From positions 124,001-188,000 of the forward strand of contig NZ_JAABLM010000004.1 in assembly GCF_009915155.1 (NCBI RefSeq): DNA of 64,000 bases, given 5' to 3'. Within the stretch, counting starts at the first letter, position 1. Every line of letters begins with the position of its first letter. The notes under the pieces are model-generated. The model did not search any database and was not told the DNA's origin. It worked only from the letters and a program-made list of their open reading frames with translations. Positions 25,808 to 34,041 of the stretch are shown one piece after another. This stretch comes from Flavobacterium ichthyis. Lineage in GTDB: Bacteria > Bacteroidota > Bacteroidia > Flavobacteriales > Flavobacteriaceae. Made by a program: the position numbers and the translations under genes.

Positions 25808-27215
25808 GCTAAAATTTTTAATGTTGTGGTGTTGTGTATTATCGGCTTTAAATTGCAAAGGACAAGAAGATGAAACCCAGCAAGATTCCACCGCAATTGA
25901 TACTACCGAAGTTGAGGTTTTGCCAGAAAATAAACTACAAAATGCTCAGGTATTGCAACCTTTTTTCGATAAAATTGTTCAGCTTCAAAAACAGAAAAAA
26001 GGAAAAATTAATATTGTTCACATTGGAGATTCACACATTCAGGCGGATTTGATGAGCAATGTGATTCGGAAAAGGCTACAAGAAACCTTCGGGAATGGCG
26101 GACGAGGATTTATTTTTCCGCACAATTTGGCCAACACAAATGGTTCATCTAACGAAAGATTTAAGTCAAACAGAAATTGGCAAAGCTACCGAAATATTTA
26201 TCCAGACAAGGGAAATCCTGTGGGTTTAAGCGGCATTGCACTTTGGACAACTGCCAAAGATTTTGCCGTAGAATTGAATATTAAAGACAGTTCGTATGAA
26301 TTTAATACGATAAAAGTTTTTACGCCTCAAAATAAAAAACAGTTTGATTTTGCTTTAAGCGAAAAAACAATCGTTCTCGAATCAAAGGTGCCAAAAAAAA
26401 TTACGCACAAGATAAAAAGGGGAGAAGCCATTTCGATTATTGCTGACAAATACAATGTTTCTGTCGCCGAATTAAAACGCGCCAATAACCTTCGTTCGAA
26501 CAACATTCAGGCGGGAAAAACCTTAAAAATTCCTACGAGCGAAATGCAACCAAAATCGGTAACAAGATCAGAGTTTATTCCTCTGGAAATTAATAATGAC
26601 AACATTTCGCACTTTTACGTAAGTGAAAAATCTTTGGACAAAATTTACCTGATTCCGGATGCAGAAAGTACTGATTTTGAGTTAAATGGCTTGTTTTTAG
26701 AGAATAATAATCCGGGAATTATTTACAGTAGCATTGGGGTAAATGGCGCCAAATTTTCCGATTATAATAAATATCCTTTGTTCTTTGAACAACTTGCTGG
26801 TTTACAGCCAGATTTAGTGATTTTGTCTCTGGGAACCAACGAAAGTTTTGATAAAATGGCGGCTTCAGATTATATGGTTCAATTGGATATTTTTTTGAAA
26901 ATGATACGTGAAAAAAATAATGTTCCGGTTTTAATTTCTACACCACCAAACTCTTTGTTTAAAAGAAAATTTCCCAATACATTTGCCGCCGATTATGCCG
27001 AAAGTATTTTGGTGAAAGCCGAAGAAAAAAAATACGCCGTTTTTGATTTGTACTCACAACTTGGCGGGTTATACGGGGTTCAAAGAAACGTAGCTCGCGG
27101 ATTGATGGCAAACGACAAAGTGCATTATTCTAAAGCGGGATATGAGAAGCAAGGGAAAATTTTGGCAGAAGCCATTTTGAAGGAATTTAGCATTTATCTA
27201 AACAGCATCAAATAG
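25800..27215 (+). CDS. SGNH hydrolase-family lipoprotein with LysM domain
   Basis: This 471-residue protein has a lipoprotein-like N terminus (Cys19 after LSALN). Its SGNH blocks are GDSH (residues 76-79), VNG (about 314-316), GTNE (about 345-348) and the Asp439/His442 pair in DKVHYSKAGY. A LysM domain (about 202-246; THKIKRGEAISIIADKYNVS) is inserted inside the SGNH domain, between blocks I and II, not at an end. LysM binds GlcNAc-containing glycans such as peptidoglycan. It overlaps the upstream gene by eight bases and its stop TAG is immediately followed by the MBOAT start codon, so the three are translated together. Confidence 0.87.
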   Translation: MNKLKFLMLWCCVLSALNCKGQEDETQQDSTAIDTTEVEVLPENKLQNAQVLQPFFDKIVQLQKQKKGKINIVHIGDSHIQADLMSNVIRKRLQETFGNGGRGFIFPHNLANTNGSSNERFKSNRNWQSYRNIYPDKGNPVGLSGIALWTTAKDFAVELNIKDSSYEFNTIKVFTPQNKKQFDFALSEKTIVLESKVPKKITHKIKRGEAISIIADKYNVSVAELKRANNLRSNNIQAGKTLKIPTSEMQPKSVTRSEFIPLEINNDNISHFYVSEKSLDKIYLIPDAESTDFELNGLFLENNNPGIIYSSIGVNGAKFSDYNKYPLFFEQLAGLQPDLVILSLGTNESFDKMAASDYMVQLDIFLKMIREKNNVPVLISTPPNSLFKRKFPNTFAADYAESILVKAEEKKYAVFDLYSQLGGLYGVQRNVARGLMANDKVHYSKAGYEKQGKILAEAILKEFSIYLNSIK

Positions 27216-28898
27216 ATGATTAACAGTGTTTTACCTGATTGGTTTAGCCACATTTTTGGAACAATTTCTTTAGAAACTGTAAAATCTTGGTTTGTTTACA
27301 ACCCTAAAGAACCGTTGCTTTTTAACACCGGATTGTTCCTCGGGATGTTCCTGATTTTTTATTTCGTCTATGCTTTTTTGCGTAAAACTTTCTACTTAAG
27401 ATTGGTTTACGTCATCTTTTTTTCGCTTTTTTTCTACTACAAATCTAGCGGAATCTACTTTTTATTATTAATCCTTTCCTCCGTTGTTGACTATAATTTA
27501 TCTGGAATTATATATCGGGAACAACGGGAAAGTTGGCGGAAATTTTACATCGTCATCAGTGTGATTCTAAATTTGGGGTTGTTGGGATATTTCAAATACA
27601 CCAACTTTTTAATCGGAACGTATAATGATTTGTTTAGCGGGAATCTGGCTTTTCACGATATTTTACTTCCGGTAGGAATTTCGTTTTACACCTTTCAATC
27701 CATCAGTTACATCATCGAAATTTACCGAAAAGAAATTGTTCCTACCAATAACTATGTAGAATATTTATTTTTCGTGTCGTTTTTTCCACAGTTGGTTGCG
27801 GGTCCGATTGTGCGTGCGAAAGATTTTTTACCGCAAATTTACCAAAAACTCAACCTGACAAAAGACGATGTCAACAACGCATTGTTCCTGATAATTGGCG
27901 GTCTCATCAAAAAAACCGTCATCTCCGATTATATTTCAATTAACTTTGTTGACCGTGTTTTTGATTCGCCAATGAGTTATACAGCTTTCGAAAATTTAAT
28001 GGCATCTTACGGTTATGCGATTCAAATTTATTGTGATTTTTCAGGTTATTCCGATATGGCAATTGGCGTGGCATTGTTGTTAGGATTTAAGTTGCCCACC
28101 AATTTTAGAACACCGTATCAATCGGCTTCCATCACCGAATTTTGGCGTCGTTGGCACATTTCGTTGTCCACTTGGTTGAAAGATTTTTTGTATATTTCAG
28201 TAGGAGGAAATCGTTCGGGTTCGTTTGCAGGATTTTTATTTCCAGCGTTATTTTTCTTCGGATTAATCGTTTGGGGAATTACATATTCTGCCACAAGTCA
28301 CATTCCGTTGATCATCGCAATTTCATCTTTAGTGGTTTTTGCGCTTACTTTTTTATTGTCTAAAAACCGCGAAAAAACTATGGTTACCAATGTTAACTTG
28401 TTAACCACAATGTTGTTAGGTGGTTTGTGGCATGGTGCGAGTTTGCGATTTATCATTTGGGGCGCTTTACACGGAATAGCTTTGGCGGTTCACAAAATAT
28501 TTTTAGAATTTTTTCCAGACAGCAAAGAAAAAACAACTGGAACTAAAGTTTGGCGTGTCTTTTCGGTGTTGCTTACCTTTCATTTCGTGGCATTTTGTTG
28601 GTTGTTTTTCCGTGCGAAAGATTTTCCAACCGCCATGCAAGTCATCGAAAATATCGGTAACCTTACCTTAGATTTTAACCAATGGCTGGTGATTGCTTCC
28701 GGATATAAAAACGTATTTATGTTGATGTTCATTGGGTTTGCGTGGCATTTTTTACCAAGAAGCGTAACTTTTGCCATGAAAAATACTTTCGACAAAACCC
28801 CACTTTTAGGCAAAGCGATTTTGCTTGGATTTGTATATTGGATAGTTTACGCCACCGCTACTGCTGGACCACAACCGTTTATTTATTTTCAATTTTAA
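27216..28898 (+). CDS. MBOAT family O-acyltransferase (AlgI/PatA-like)
   Basis: This 560-residue polytopic membrane protein has the MBOAT motifs FWRRWHISLSTWL (His314) and GGLWHGAS (catalytic-type His406), together with the PQLVAGPIVRAKDFLPQI block typical of AlgI-type enzymes. These pass acyl groups across the membrane to periplasmic SGNH partners. Between GGNRSGS and VNLLTTML, where I would expect only a short linker, lie about 50 extra residues that could form two membrane helices (about 341-378). It begins right after the LysM-SGNH stop. Peptidoglycan or exopolysaccharide O-acetylation is the likely pathway; the acceptor is inferred only from the LysM partner. Confidence 0.92.
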   Translation: MINSVLPDWFSHIFGTISLETVKSWFVYNPKEPLLFNTGLFLGMFLIFYFVYAFLRKTFYLRLVYVIFFSLFFYYKSSGIYFLLLILSSVVDYNLSGIIYREQRESWRKFYIVISVILNLGLLGYFKYTNFLIGTYNDLFSGNLAFHDILLPVGISFYTFQSISYIIEIYRKEIVPTNNYVEYLFFVSFFPQLVAGPIVRAKDFLPQIYQKLNLTKDDVNNALFLIIGGLIKKTVISDYISINFVDRVFDSPMSYTAFENLMASYGYAIQIYCDFSGYSDMAIGVALLLGFKLPTNFRTPYQSASITEFWRRWHISLSTWLKDFLYISVGGNRSGSFAGFLFPALFFFGLIVWGITYSATSHIPLIIAISSLVVFALTFLLSKNREKTMVTNVNLLTTMLLGGLWHGASLRFIIWGALHGIALAVHKIFLEFFPDSKEKTTGTKVWRVFSVLLTFHFVAFCWLFFRAKDFPTAMQVIENIGNLTLDFNQWLVIASGYKNVFMLMFIGFAWHFLPRSVTFAMKNTFDKTPLLGKAILLGFVYWIVYATATAGPQPFIYFQF

Positions 28899-29049
28899 CG
28901 AGATAAATTTAGACTTTTGTAAGTATTTTTATTTTTTTTTTTTAGATAAATCATAGTTGATTAAGGATAATTTTTAACTTTACAACAATAAATATAAATA
29001 TATAGAGTTTATTGTTAAAATAGTTGATTAATATTAAAAAATTAAAAAA

Positions 29050-29514
29050 ATGAAAACAACCCCATTATTTGCAATTGTAGGAGGATTATTTCTTGCTGTT
29101 GCTTGTAGCTCTGATGATGATAGTTCGTCATCAAACAATCCAACACCTACACAAGTGACTAACACTGTAACTTCCGGAACTTGGCGGATTACAAGTTATT
29201 TAGACAATGGTCAGGACGAAACCTATCATTTTACCAATTACAATTTTAATTTCGCTGCTAATAATGTATTAACAGCAAATAACGGTACCAATAATTACAG
29301 CGGAATATGGTCCGTAACAAATGATGATAGCGATGACGATTCGCCTTCAAATGACGTCGATTTCAATATTTTGTTTTCCACATCAACACCTGCATCTTTC
29401 CAAGACTTGACAGACGATTGGGATATTTTAGAAATTACAAACAGCAAAATCAGACTTCGTGATGTTAGCGGTGGTGATGGCGATACGGACTTTCTTACCT
29501 TCGAAAAAAATTAA
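29050..29514 (+). CDS. Small lipoprotein, lipocalin-like
   Basis: This 154-residue lipoprotein has a signal MKTTPLFAIVGGLFLAVAC with Cys19 as the lipidation site, followed by an SSDDDSSSS linker. The acidic/serine region after the Cys resembles the lipoprotein export signal of Bacteroidota surface lipoproteins. The remaining domain begins SGTWRITSYLDNGQDET and alternates short strands (FTNYNFNF, YSGIWSV), like the lipocalin-type small lipoproteins common in Flavobacterium. No function is known. It is preceded by 150 bases of AT-rich sequence and followed by a terminator. Confidence 0.82.
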   Translation: MKTTPLFAIVGGLFLAVACSSDDDSSSSNNPTPTQVTNTVTSGTWRITSYLDNGQDETYHFTNYNFNFAANNVLTANNGTNNYSGIWSVTNDDSDDDSPSNDVDFNILFSTSTPASFQDLTDDWDILEITNSKIRLRDVSGGDGDTDFLTFEKN

Positions 29515-29533
29515 AATAAAATATAACGATAAC

Positions 29534-29563
29534 AAGCCGGACCATAATTGTCTGGCTTTTTTT
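29534..29563 (+). terminator. Terminator of the lipoprotein gene
   Basis: AAGCCGGAC (29534-29542) pairs with GTCTGGCTT (29550-29558), including one G-U pair, followed by a T-run to 29563. Confidence 0.85.
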
Positions 29564-29576
29564 ATGACCATTTTTT

Positions 29577-29719
29577 AGAAGCAATTCCCGCTTTCCGCTG
29601 CAATCTTTTGCCCAAAAATATTTTTTCACTTCGGGTAAAAAGGAGCTTCCGCGGTCGCTCTTTTTCCCCGGTGAAAAATATATTTTTCAGGCAAAAGGAT
29701 TTCCGCTTCAATCGGGGCT
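29577..29719 (-). repeat. Intergenic hairpin element (copy B)
   Basis: This element has the same architecture as 13922-14060, in the opposite orientation. The left box AGCCCCGATTGAAGCGGAAA is the complement of the 29719 end. The arms 29605-29646 and 29657-29697 are self-complementary (CTTTTGCC / GGCAAAAG at the base, AAAAATAT repeats within). The central box AGCGACCGCGGAAGCTC is the complement of 29643-29659, and the right box is GCAGCGGAAAGCGGGAATTG. The arm sequences differ from copy A, while end and loop boxes are conserved. Confidence 0.8.
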
Positions 29720-29808
29720 AATGAGGGAGATTCCAATAAAAAAATGTAAATTCCAAATATTAAATTAAGGTCGATTGCATTAATCTGTAAATCTTCCAAT
29801 CTTTAAAT

Positions 29809-29865
29809 CCTAAATCATATATCTAAATTCCTAAATCATATATCTAAAATCCTAAATCAGATATC
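29809..29865 (+). repeat. Tandem AT-rich 21-bp repeat upstream of ffh
   Basis: The unit CCTAAATCATATATCTAAA plus two variable bases occurs twice (29809-29829, 29830-29850) and once more in part (29851-29865). It ends just before the ffh -7 promoter box. A similar AAATCATATATC word occurs near 24330, upstream of the SGNH operon. Confidence 0.72.
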
Positions 29866-29876
29866 CCTAAATTTTG

Positions 29877-29884
29877 TATCTTTG
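29877..29884 (+). promoter_or_regulatory. -7 promoter element of ffh
   Basis: TATCTTTG, followed by GCAC, lies 21 bases before the ffh start codon and directly after the tandem repeat. No consensus TTG at -33. Confidence 0.6.
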
Positions 29885-29905
29885 CACCTTTAAAAATCAA
29901 AACTC

Positions 29906-31243
29906 ATGTTCGATAATTTAAGCGATAAGTTAGATAAAGCCTTTCATATATTAAAAGGACACGGAAAAATCACAGAAGTAAACGTTGCCGATACTTTAAA
30001 AGAAGTTCGCCGTGCACTTTTAGATGCCGATGTGAACTTTAAAATTGCAAAAGAATTTACATCAAGAGTAAAAGACAAAGCCATTGGTCAAGACGTTTTA
30101 ACTACGTTACAACCGGGACAACTTTTGGTAAAATTGGTGAAAGACGAACTAACCGAATTGATGGGTGGCGATGCTGCAGGAATCAACCTTTCCGGTAATC
30201 CATCGGTAATTTTGATGTCGGGTTTACAAGGTTCGGGAAAAACCACTTTTTCTGGGAAATTAGCGAATTATCTAAAAACAAAAAAGAATAAAAAACCGCT
30301 TTTGGTTGCCTGTGATATCTATCGTCCGGCGGCAATTAATCAGCTTCACGTAGTTGGAGATCAGGTTGGAGTAGAAGTATATTCGGAACCAGAAAATAAA
30401 AATCCGGTTGAAATTGCTCAACATGCAATCAAACATGCAAAAGCCAATGGTTTTAACGTAGTAATCGTCGATACCGCTGGTCGTTTGGCAGTTGACGAAG
30501 AAATGATGACCGAAATTGCCAACGTTCATCGTGCGATTGAGCCGCAAGAAACTTTATTTGTAGTCGATTCCATGACGGGACAAGATGCTGTAAATACCGC
30601 AAAATCTTTCAACGATCGTTTAGATTTCGATGGAGTAATTCTTACAAAATTAGATGGTGATACCAGAGGTGGAGCTGCCATTTCTATTAAATCGGTTGTA
30701 AATAAACCTATAAAATTCATCGGAACTGGCGAAAAAATGGAAGCGATTGACGTTTTCTATCCAAGTCGTATGGCCGAAAGGATTTTGGGAATGGGAGACG
30801 TAATTTCCCTTGTAGAAAGAGCTCAAGAACAATTTGACGAAGAACAAGCCAGAAAACTTCAGAAAAAAATTGCCAAAAACGAATTTGGTTTTGACGATTT
30901 TCTTACCCAAATCCAGCAAGTGAAAAAAATGGGTAACATGAAAGATTTGGTTGGAATGATTCCTGGAGCTGGAAAAGCGTTAAAAGATGTGGAAATTGAA
31001 GACGACGCTTTCAAACATATCGAAGCTATTATTTATTCAATGACACCAACTGAAAGAAGCAAGCCTTCCACCATTGATGTCAAAAGAAAAAACCGCATAG
31101 CAAAAGGTTCAGGAACAAGCATTCAGCAAGTTAACCAACTCATGAAACAGTTTGATCAAATGAGCAAAATGATGAAAATGATGCAAGGTGGTGGCGGAAA
31201 AAACCTCATGAGAATGATGGGGGCCATGAAAGGAATGAGATAA
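29906..31243 (+). CDS. ffh: Signal recognition particle protein Ffh
   Basis: Ffh binds signal peptides on nascent chains and, with SRP RNA and FtsY, delivers them to the membrane. The 445 residues show the N domain, then the G domain with P-loop GLQGSGKTTFSGKLA, the DTAGRLAVDEE block and TKLDGDTRGGAA. A methionine-rich M domain ends with MSKMMKMMQGGGGKNLMRMM. Length and all GTPase motifs are standard. It has its own promoter box, so the leading repeat region is untranslated. folD follows about 115 bases downstream with no clear terminator between them. Confidence 0.98.
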   Translation: MFDNLSDKLDKAFHILKGHGKITEVNVADTLKEVRRALLDADVNFKIAKEFTSRVKDKAIGQDVLTTLQPGQLLVKLVKDELTELMGGDAAGINLSGNPSVILMSGLQGSGKTTFSGKLANYLKTKKNKKPLLVACDIYRPAAINQLHVVGDQVGVEVYSEPENKNPVEIAQHAIKHAKANGFNVVIVDTAGRLAVDEEMMTEIANVHRAIEPQETLFVVDSMTGQDAVNTAKSFNDRLDFDGVILTKLDGDTRGGAAISIKSVVNKPIKFIGTGEKMEAIDVFYPSRMAERILGMGDVISLVERAQEQFDEEQARKLQKKIAKNEFGFDDFLTQIQQVKKMGNMKDLVGMIPGAGKALKDVEIEDDAFKHIEAIIYSMTPTERSKPSTIDVKRKNRIAKGSGTSIQQVNQLMKQFDQMSKMMKMMQGGGGKNLMRMMGAMKGMR

Positions 31244-31359
31244 ATATTGTAAGGTTCAACGTTCTGAATATCAGAATTTTGAACCTTAAATTTTTGATTT
31301 AACTACAACAACTACACACTAGTTCAAGCACATTGAACTTAAACATTAAACAACAACAA

Positions 31360-32244
31360 ATGCAACTATTAGACGGAAAAAAAATTTCGGACGACATTAA
31401 AAATGAGATTACTGCCGAGGTTAACAAAATGAAACAAAACGGCGAAAAAGTGCCACATCTCGCTGCTATAATCGTTGGGAATGATGGCGCCAGTTTAACT
31501 TACGTGGGAAGTAAAGTGAAAGCCTGCGAACGCGTGGGATTTGAATCTACATTAATCAAAATGCCGAGCACCACCTCAGAAACCGAATTGCTCAAAAAAA
31601 TTAAACAATTAAACGAAGATGATAATATTGACGGTTTTATTGTGCAATTGCCTTTGCCTGAACAAATTGACACGCAAAAAGTGTTGATGGCAATCGATCC
31701 TAAAAAAGATGTGGATGGGTTTCATCCGGAAAATTTTGGGAAAATGGCGCTAGACATGAGTACTTTTATCCCAGCAACACCTTTTGGAATTTTAGAATTA
31801 CTAGAGCGTTATGGTGTGGAAACTAAAGGAAAACACACGGTTGTTATTGGGAGAAGCCATATCGTGGGTCGTCCGATGAGTATTTTGATGGGAAGAAAAG
31901 GTTTTCCCGGAAATTCTACCGTTACATTAACTCATAGTTATACCAAAAATATTGCCCAAATTACCACACAAGCGGATATTATCATTACAGCTTTGGGTGT
32001 TCCAAATTATTTAAAAGCTGAAATGGTAAAAGATGATGCCGTTGTGATTGATGTGGGAATTACCCGTGTGGCAGACGATAGCGAAAAAGGTTACCGAATT
32101 ACCGGCGATGTAGATTTTGATTTGGTCAGTAAAAAAGCCTCGTTTATCACGCCAGTTCCTGGAGGTGTTGGCCCGATGACAATTGCCATGCTGCTCAAAA
32201 ATACATTGTTAGCACGAGAACAAAATATCGAAAAAAGAAATTAG
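31360..32244 (+). CDS. folD: Bifunctional methylenetetrahydrofolate dehydrogenase/cyclohydrolase
   Basis: FolD interconverts 5,10-methylene-, methenyl- and 10-formyl-tetrahydrofolate in one-carbon metabolism. The 294 residues carry the YVGSKVKACERVGFES block (catalytic Tyr/Lys), DGFIVQLPLPEQI, the NADP site GRSHIVGRPMS and the C-terminal PVPGGVGPMTIAMLL signature. I start at ATG 31360 (MQLLDGKKIS), where family homology begins; an in-frame TTG nine codons upstream is less likely. A symmetrical terminator separates it from the convergent pseudouridine synthase. Confidence 0.96.
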   Translation: MQLLDGKKISDDIKNEITAEVNKMKQNGEKVPHLAAIIVGNDGASLTYVGSKVKACERVGFESTLIKMPSTTSETELLKKIKQLNEDDNIDGFIVQLPLPEQIDTQKVLMAIDPKKDVDGFHPENFGKMALDMSTFIPATPFGILELLERYGVETKGKHTVVIGRSHIVGRPMSILMGRKGFPGNSTVTLTHSYTKNIAQITTQADIIITALGVPNYLKAEMVKDDAVVIDVGITRVADDSEKGYRITGDVDFDLVSKKASFITPVPGGVGPMTIAMLLKNTLLAREQNIEKRN

Positions 32245-32260
32245 ATAGAAAAAAATTTTA

Positions 32261-32300
32261 AATAAAACGCAAGTTTCATTTTTGAAATATGCGTTTTATT
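32261..32300. terminator. Bidirectional terminator, folD / RluF-type gene
   Basis: AATAAAACGC (32261-32270) pairs perfectly with GCGTTTTATT (32291-32300), with an inner TTTCA/TGAAA stem. It touches the stop codon of the minus-strand gene. Confidence 0.85.
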
Positions 32301-33098
32301 TTATCGGTTTCTTGGCGGAAGTTTTCTCGCATTTCTGGGGCTAACTCTTGGTGTTGCAGGTTTAGGCAAACTCGCCTCCTCAGTTTTGCTTGATGGTGCA
32401 ATTAATTGGTTTAAATCCGAAATTTCTTTGTCAGATAATTCCCTATATTTCCCAACTGGAACATCAAGCGAAATATTGATAATCCTAATTCTTTTTAACG
32501 CCGTAACTTCATATCCTAAATATTCGCACATTCTACGAATTTGGCGGTTCAAGCCTTGGGTTAAAATAATTTTAAAAACGTATTTGCTAATTTGTTCCAC
32601 CTTACATTTTCTTGTAATGGTATCTAAAATGGGCACGCCATTTCCCATTTTTTCGATAAATCTATCCGTTATCGGGCGGTTTACAGTAACGGTATATTCT
32701 TTCTCATGATTGTTTCTGGCACGAAGAATTTTGTTTACGATATCGCCATCATCGGTCATGAAAATTAGTCCTTCCGAGGCTTTATCTAAACGACCAATCG
32801 GGAAAATTCGCTTAGGATAATTGATGTAATCAACAATATTATTTTTTACTTCGAGATTTGTGGTACATTCGATTCCAACGGGTTTGTTGAATGCTAGATA
32901 AACTGGTTTTGTATTGCGTTCTACAATTAATTTTCCATCAACACGCACTTCATCTTCGGCGGAAACTTTGGTTCCCATTTCTGCAATCCTTCCGTTTACC
33001 GAAACCCTTCCGTCAGCAATAATTTTGTCAGCTTCTCTACGCGAACAATATCCGGTTTCGCTAATAAATTTGTTGATTCGTTTTAAATTTTCCTCCAT
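32301..33098 (-). CDS. rluF: RluF-type 23S rRNA pseudouridine synthase
   Basis: This 265-residue RsuA-family enzyme isomerises uridine in 23S rRNA (E. coli RluF acts at U2604). It has an N-terminal S4 RNA-binding domain (INKFISETGYCSRREADKII, residues about 8-27), the catalytic Asp105 in GRLDKASEGL and the C-terminal GLNRQIRRMCEYLGYEV block that marks the RluF branch. A short Pro/Arg-rich tail follows. It is monocistronic, between a convergent folD and the alpha/beta hydrolase gene. Confidence 0.9.
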   Translation of the reverse strand: MEENLKRINKFISETGYCSRREADKIIADGRVSVNGRIAEMGTKVSAEDEVRVDGKLIVERNTKPVYLAFNKPVGIECTTNLEVKNNIVDYINYPKRIFPIGRLDKASEGLIFMTDDGDIVNKILRARNNHEKEYTVTVNRPITDRFIEKMGNGVPILDTITRKCKVEQISKYVFKIILTQGLNRQIRRMCEYLGYEVTALKRIRIINISLDVPVGKYRELSDKEISDLNQLIAPSSKTEEASLPKPATPRVSPRNARKLPPRNR

Positions 33099-33134
33099 TT
33101 GGCAAAGGTAATTCTATTTTATCAGCCTAAAAAT

Positions 33135-34007
33135 TTATGCCGAATAATTTTGAATGTCTTCTTTATCATTAAACAAAAAATGACAAATTTCTTGGTACAA
33201 ACTCTCATCGTGCATGCTGTGTCCCAATCCTTTTGTTTGAATGAAATGATGGTTTTTCCAGTTTTCGGCTATTTTTTTTGCTTCCTCAAAAGCTACTACA
33301 TCGTCGTCAATATCGTGTGCAATTAGTCCTTTTATTTTGATTTTGGATCCAAAAATTTTCCCAGAAAATTCTTCAATTTTAATTTTAAAATGTTCCAAAA
33401 AATGATTTTCAATCATCTTTACGGCTTTCAAATTTAGGCTCAACAATTTGGCATAATTATTTACGAGCGTTCCCAAATCAGATGGAGCTCCAAGCAAAAC
33501 TATTTTTTCAACTTCTGGATTTTGATATAATTGCTGATAATAAAGGGTTGTTGCGCCACCCATCGAATGCCCCACGATGAATTGCGGACGAAATTTTTCG
33601 GCGGCAATATTTACAAATTCTGCATAAGTGGGAACGCTAAATTCTTTTCCTGAAGACAAGCCGTGTCCGGGAGCGTCGAGGGCAATAATTGTGCAACCTG
33701 ATTTTTGGAGGTATGGCAAGAAATTTTCCCATCTCGAGGCGTTACTTTCCCAACCATGAACGAGTAAAACCGTTTTTTCGCCACCTTCCCAAATGTAAAC
33801 CGGAAAATGGTGAATGCCTTCTTCAAGCATTTCAGTTTTGACACCTTTGAGAATTTCGGGTAGGTTTTTTTGGAAAATTTTTCCCGCACGAGGTTCACTG
33901 AAAAATTTGTATGCCAAGCGAGAAGCCTTTTTTGGCGCTACATAACTCAGTAAATTAATATACAAACCGATGGATTTTGCCAGTAAGAAATTGAATATTT
34001 TTTGCAT
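33135..34007 (-). CDS. Alpha/beta hydrolase
   Basis: This 290-residue alpha/beta-hydrolase fold protein has the oxyanion block LLVHGWES (about residues 81-88), DAPGHGLS, the nucleophile elbow GHSMGGAT and a C-terminal GLGHSMHDE supplying the catalytic His; the aspartate is probably in AHDIDDDV. It has no signal peptide but a hydrophobic N terminus (FNFLLAKSIGLYINLLSYVA), so membrane association is possible. Substrate is unknown. Its ATG follows directly after the T-run of the upstream gene's terminator (see findings), and the stop is close to the pseudouridine synthase gene. Confidence 0.88.
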   Translation of the reverse strand: MQKIFNFLLAKSIGLYINLLSYVAPKKASRLAYKFFSEPRAGKIFQKNLPEILKGVKTEMLEEGIHHFPVYIWEGGEKTVLLVHGWESNASRWENFLPYLQKSGCTIIALDAPGHGLSSGKEFSVPTYAEFVNIAAEKFRPQFIVGHSMGGATTLYYQQLYQNPEVEKIVLLGAPSDLGTLVNNYAKLLSLNLKAVKMIENHFLEHFKIKIEEFSGKIFGSKIKIKGLIAHDIDDDVVAFEEAKKIAENWKNHHFIQTKGLGHSMHDESLYQEICHFLFNDKEDIQNYSA

Positions 34008-34012
34008 AAAAA

Positions 34013-34034
34013 AAGTCCCGATTTTTCGGGACTT
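34013..34034 (-). terminator. Terminator fused to the alpha/beta hydrolase start
   Basis: AAGTCCCG (34013-34020) pairs with CGGGACTT (34027-34034). On the minus strand the T-tract after the stem runs straight into the ATG at 34007-34005. It lies seven bases after the stop of the coiled-coil protein gene. Confidence 0.85.
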
Positions 34035-34041
34035 AAGTTAC

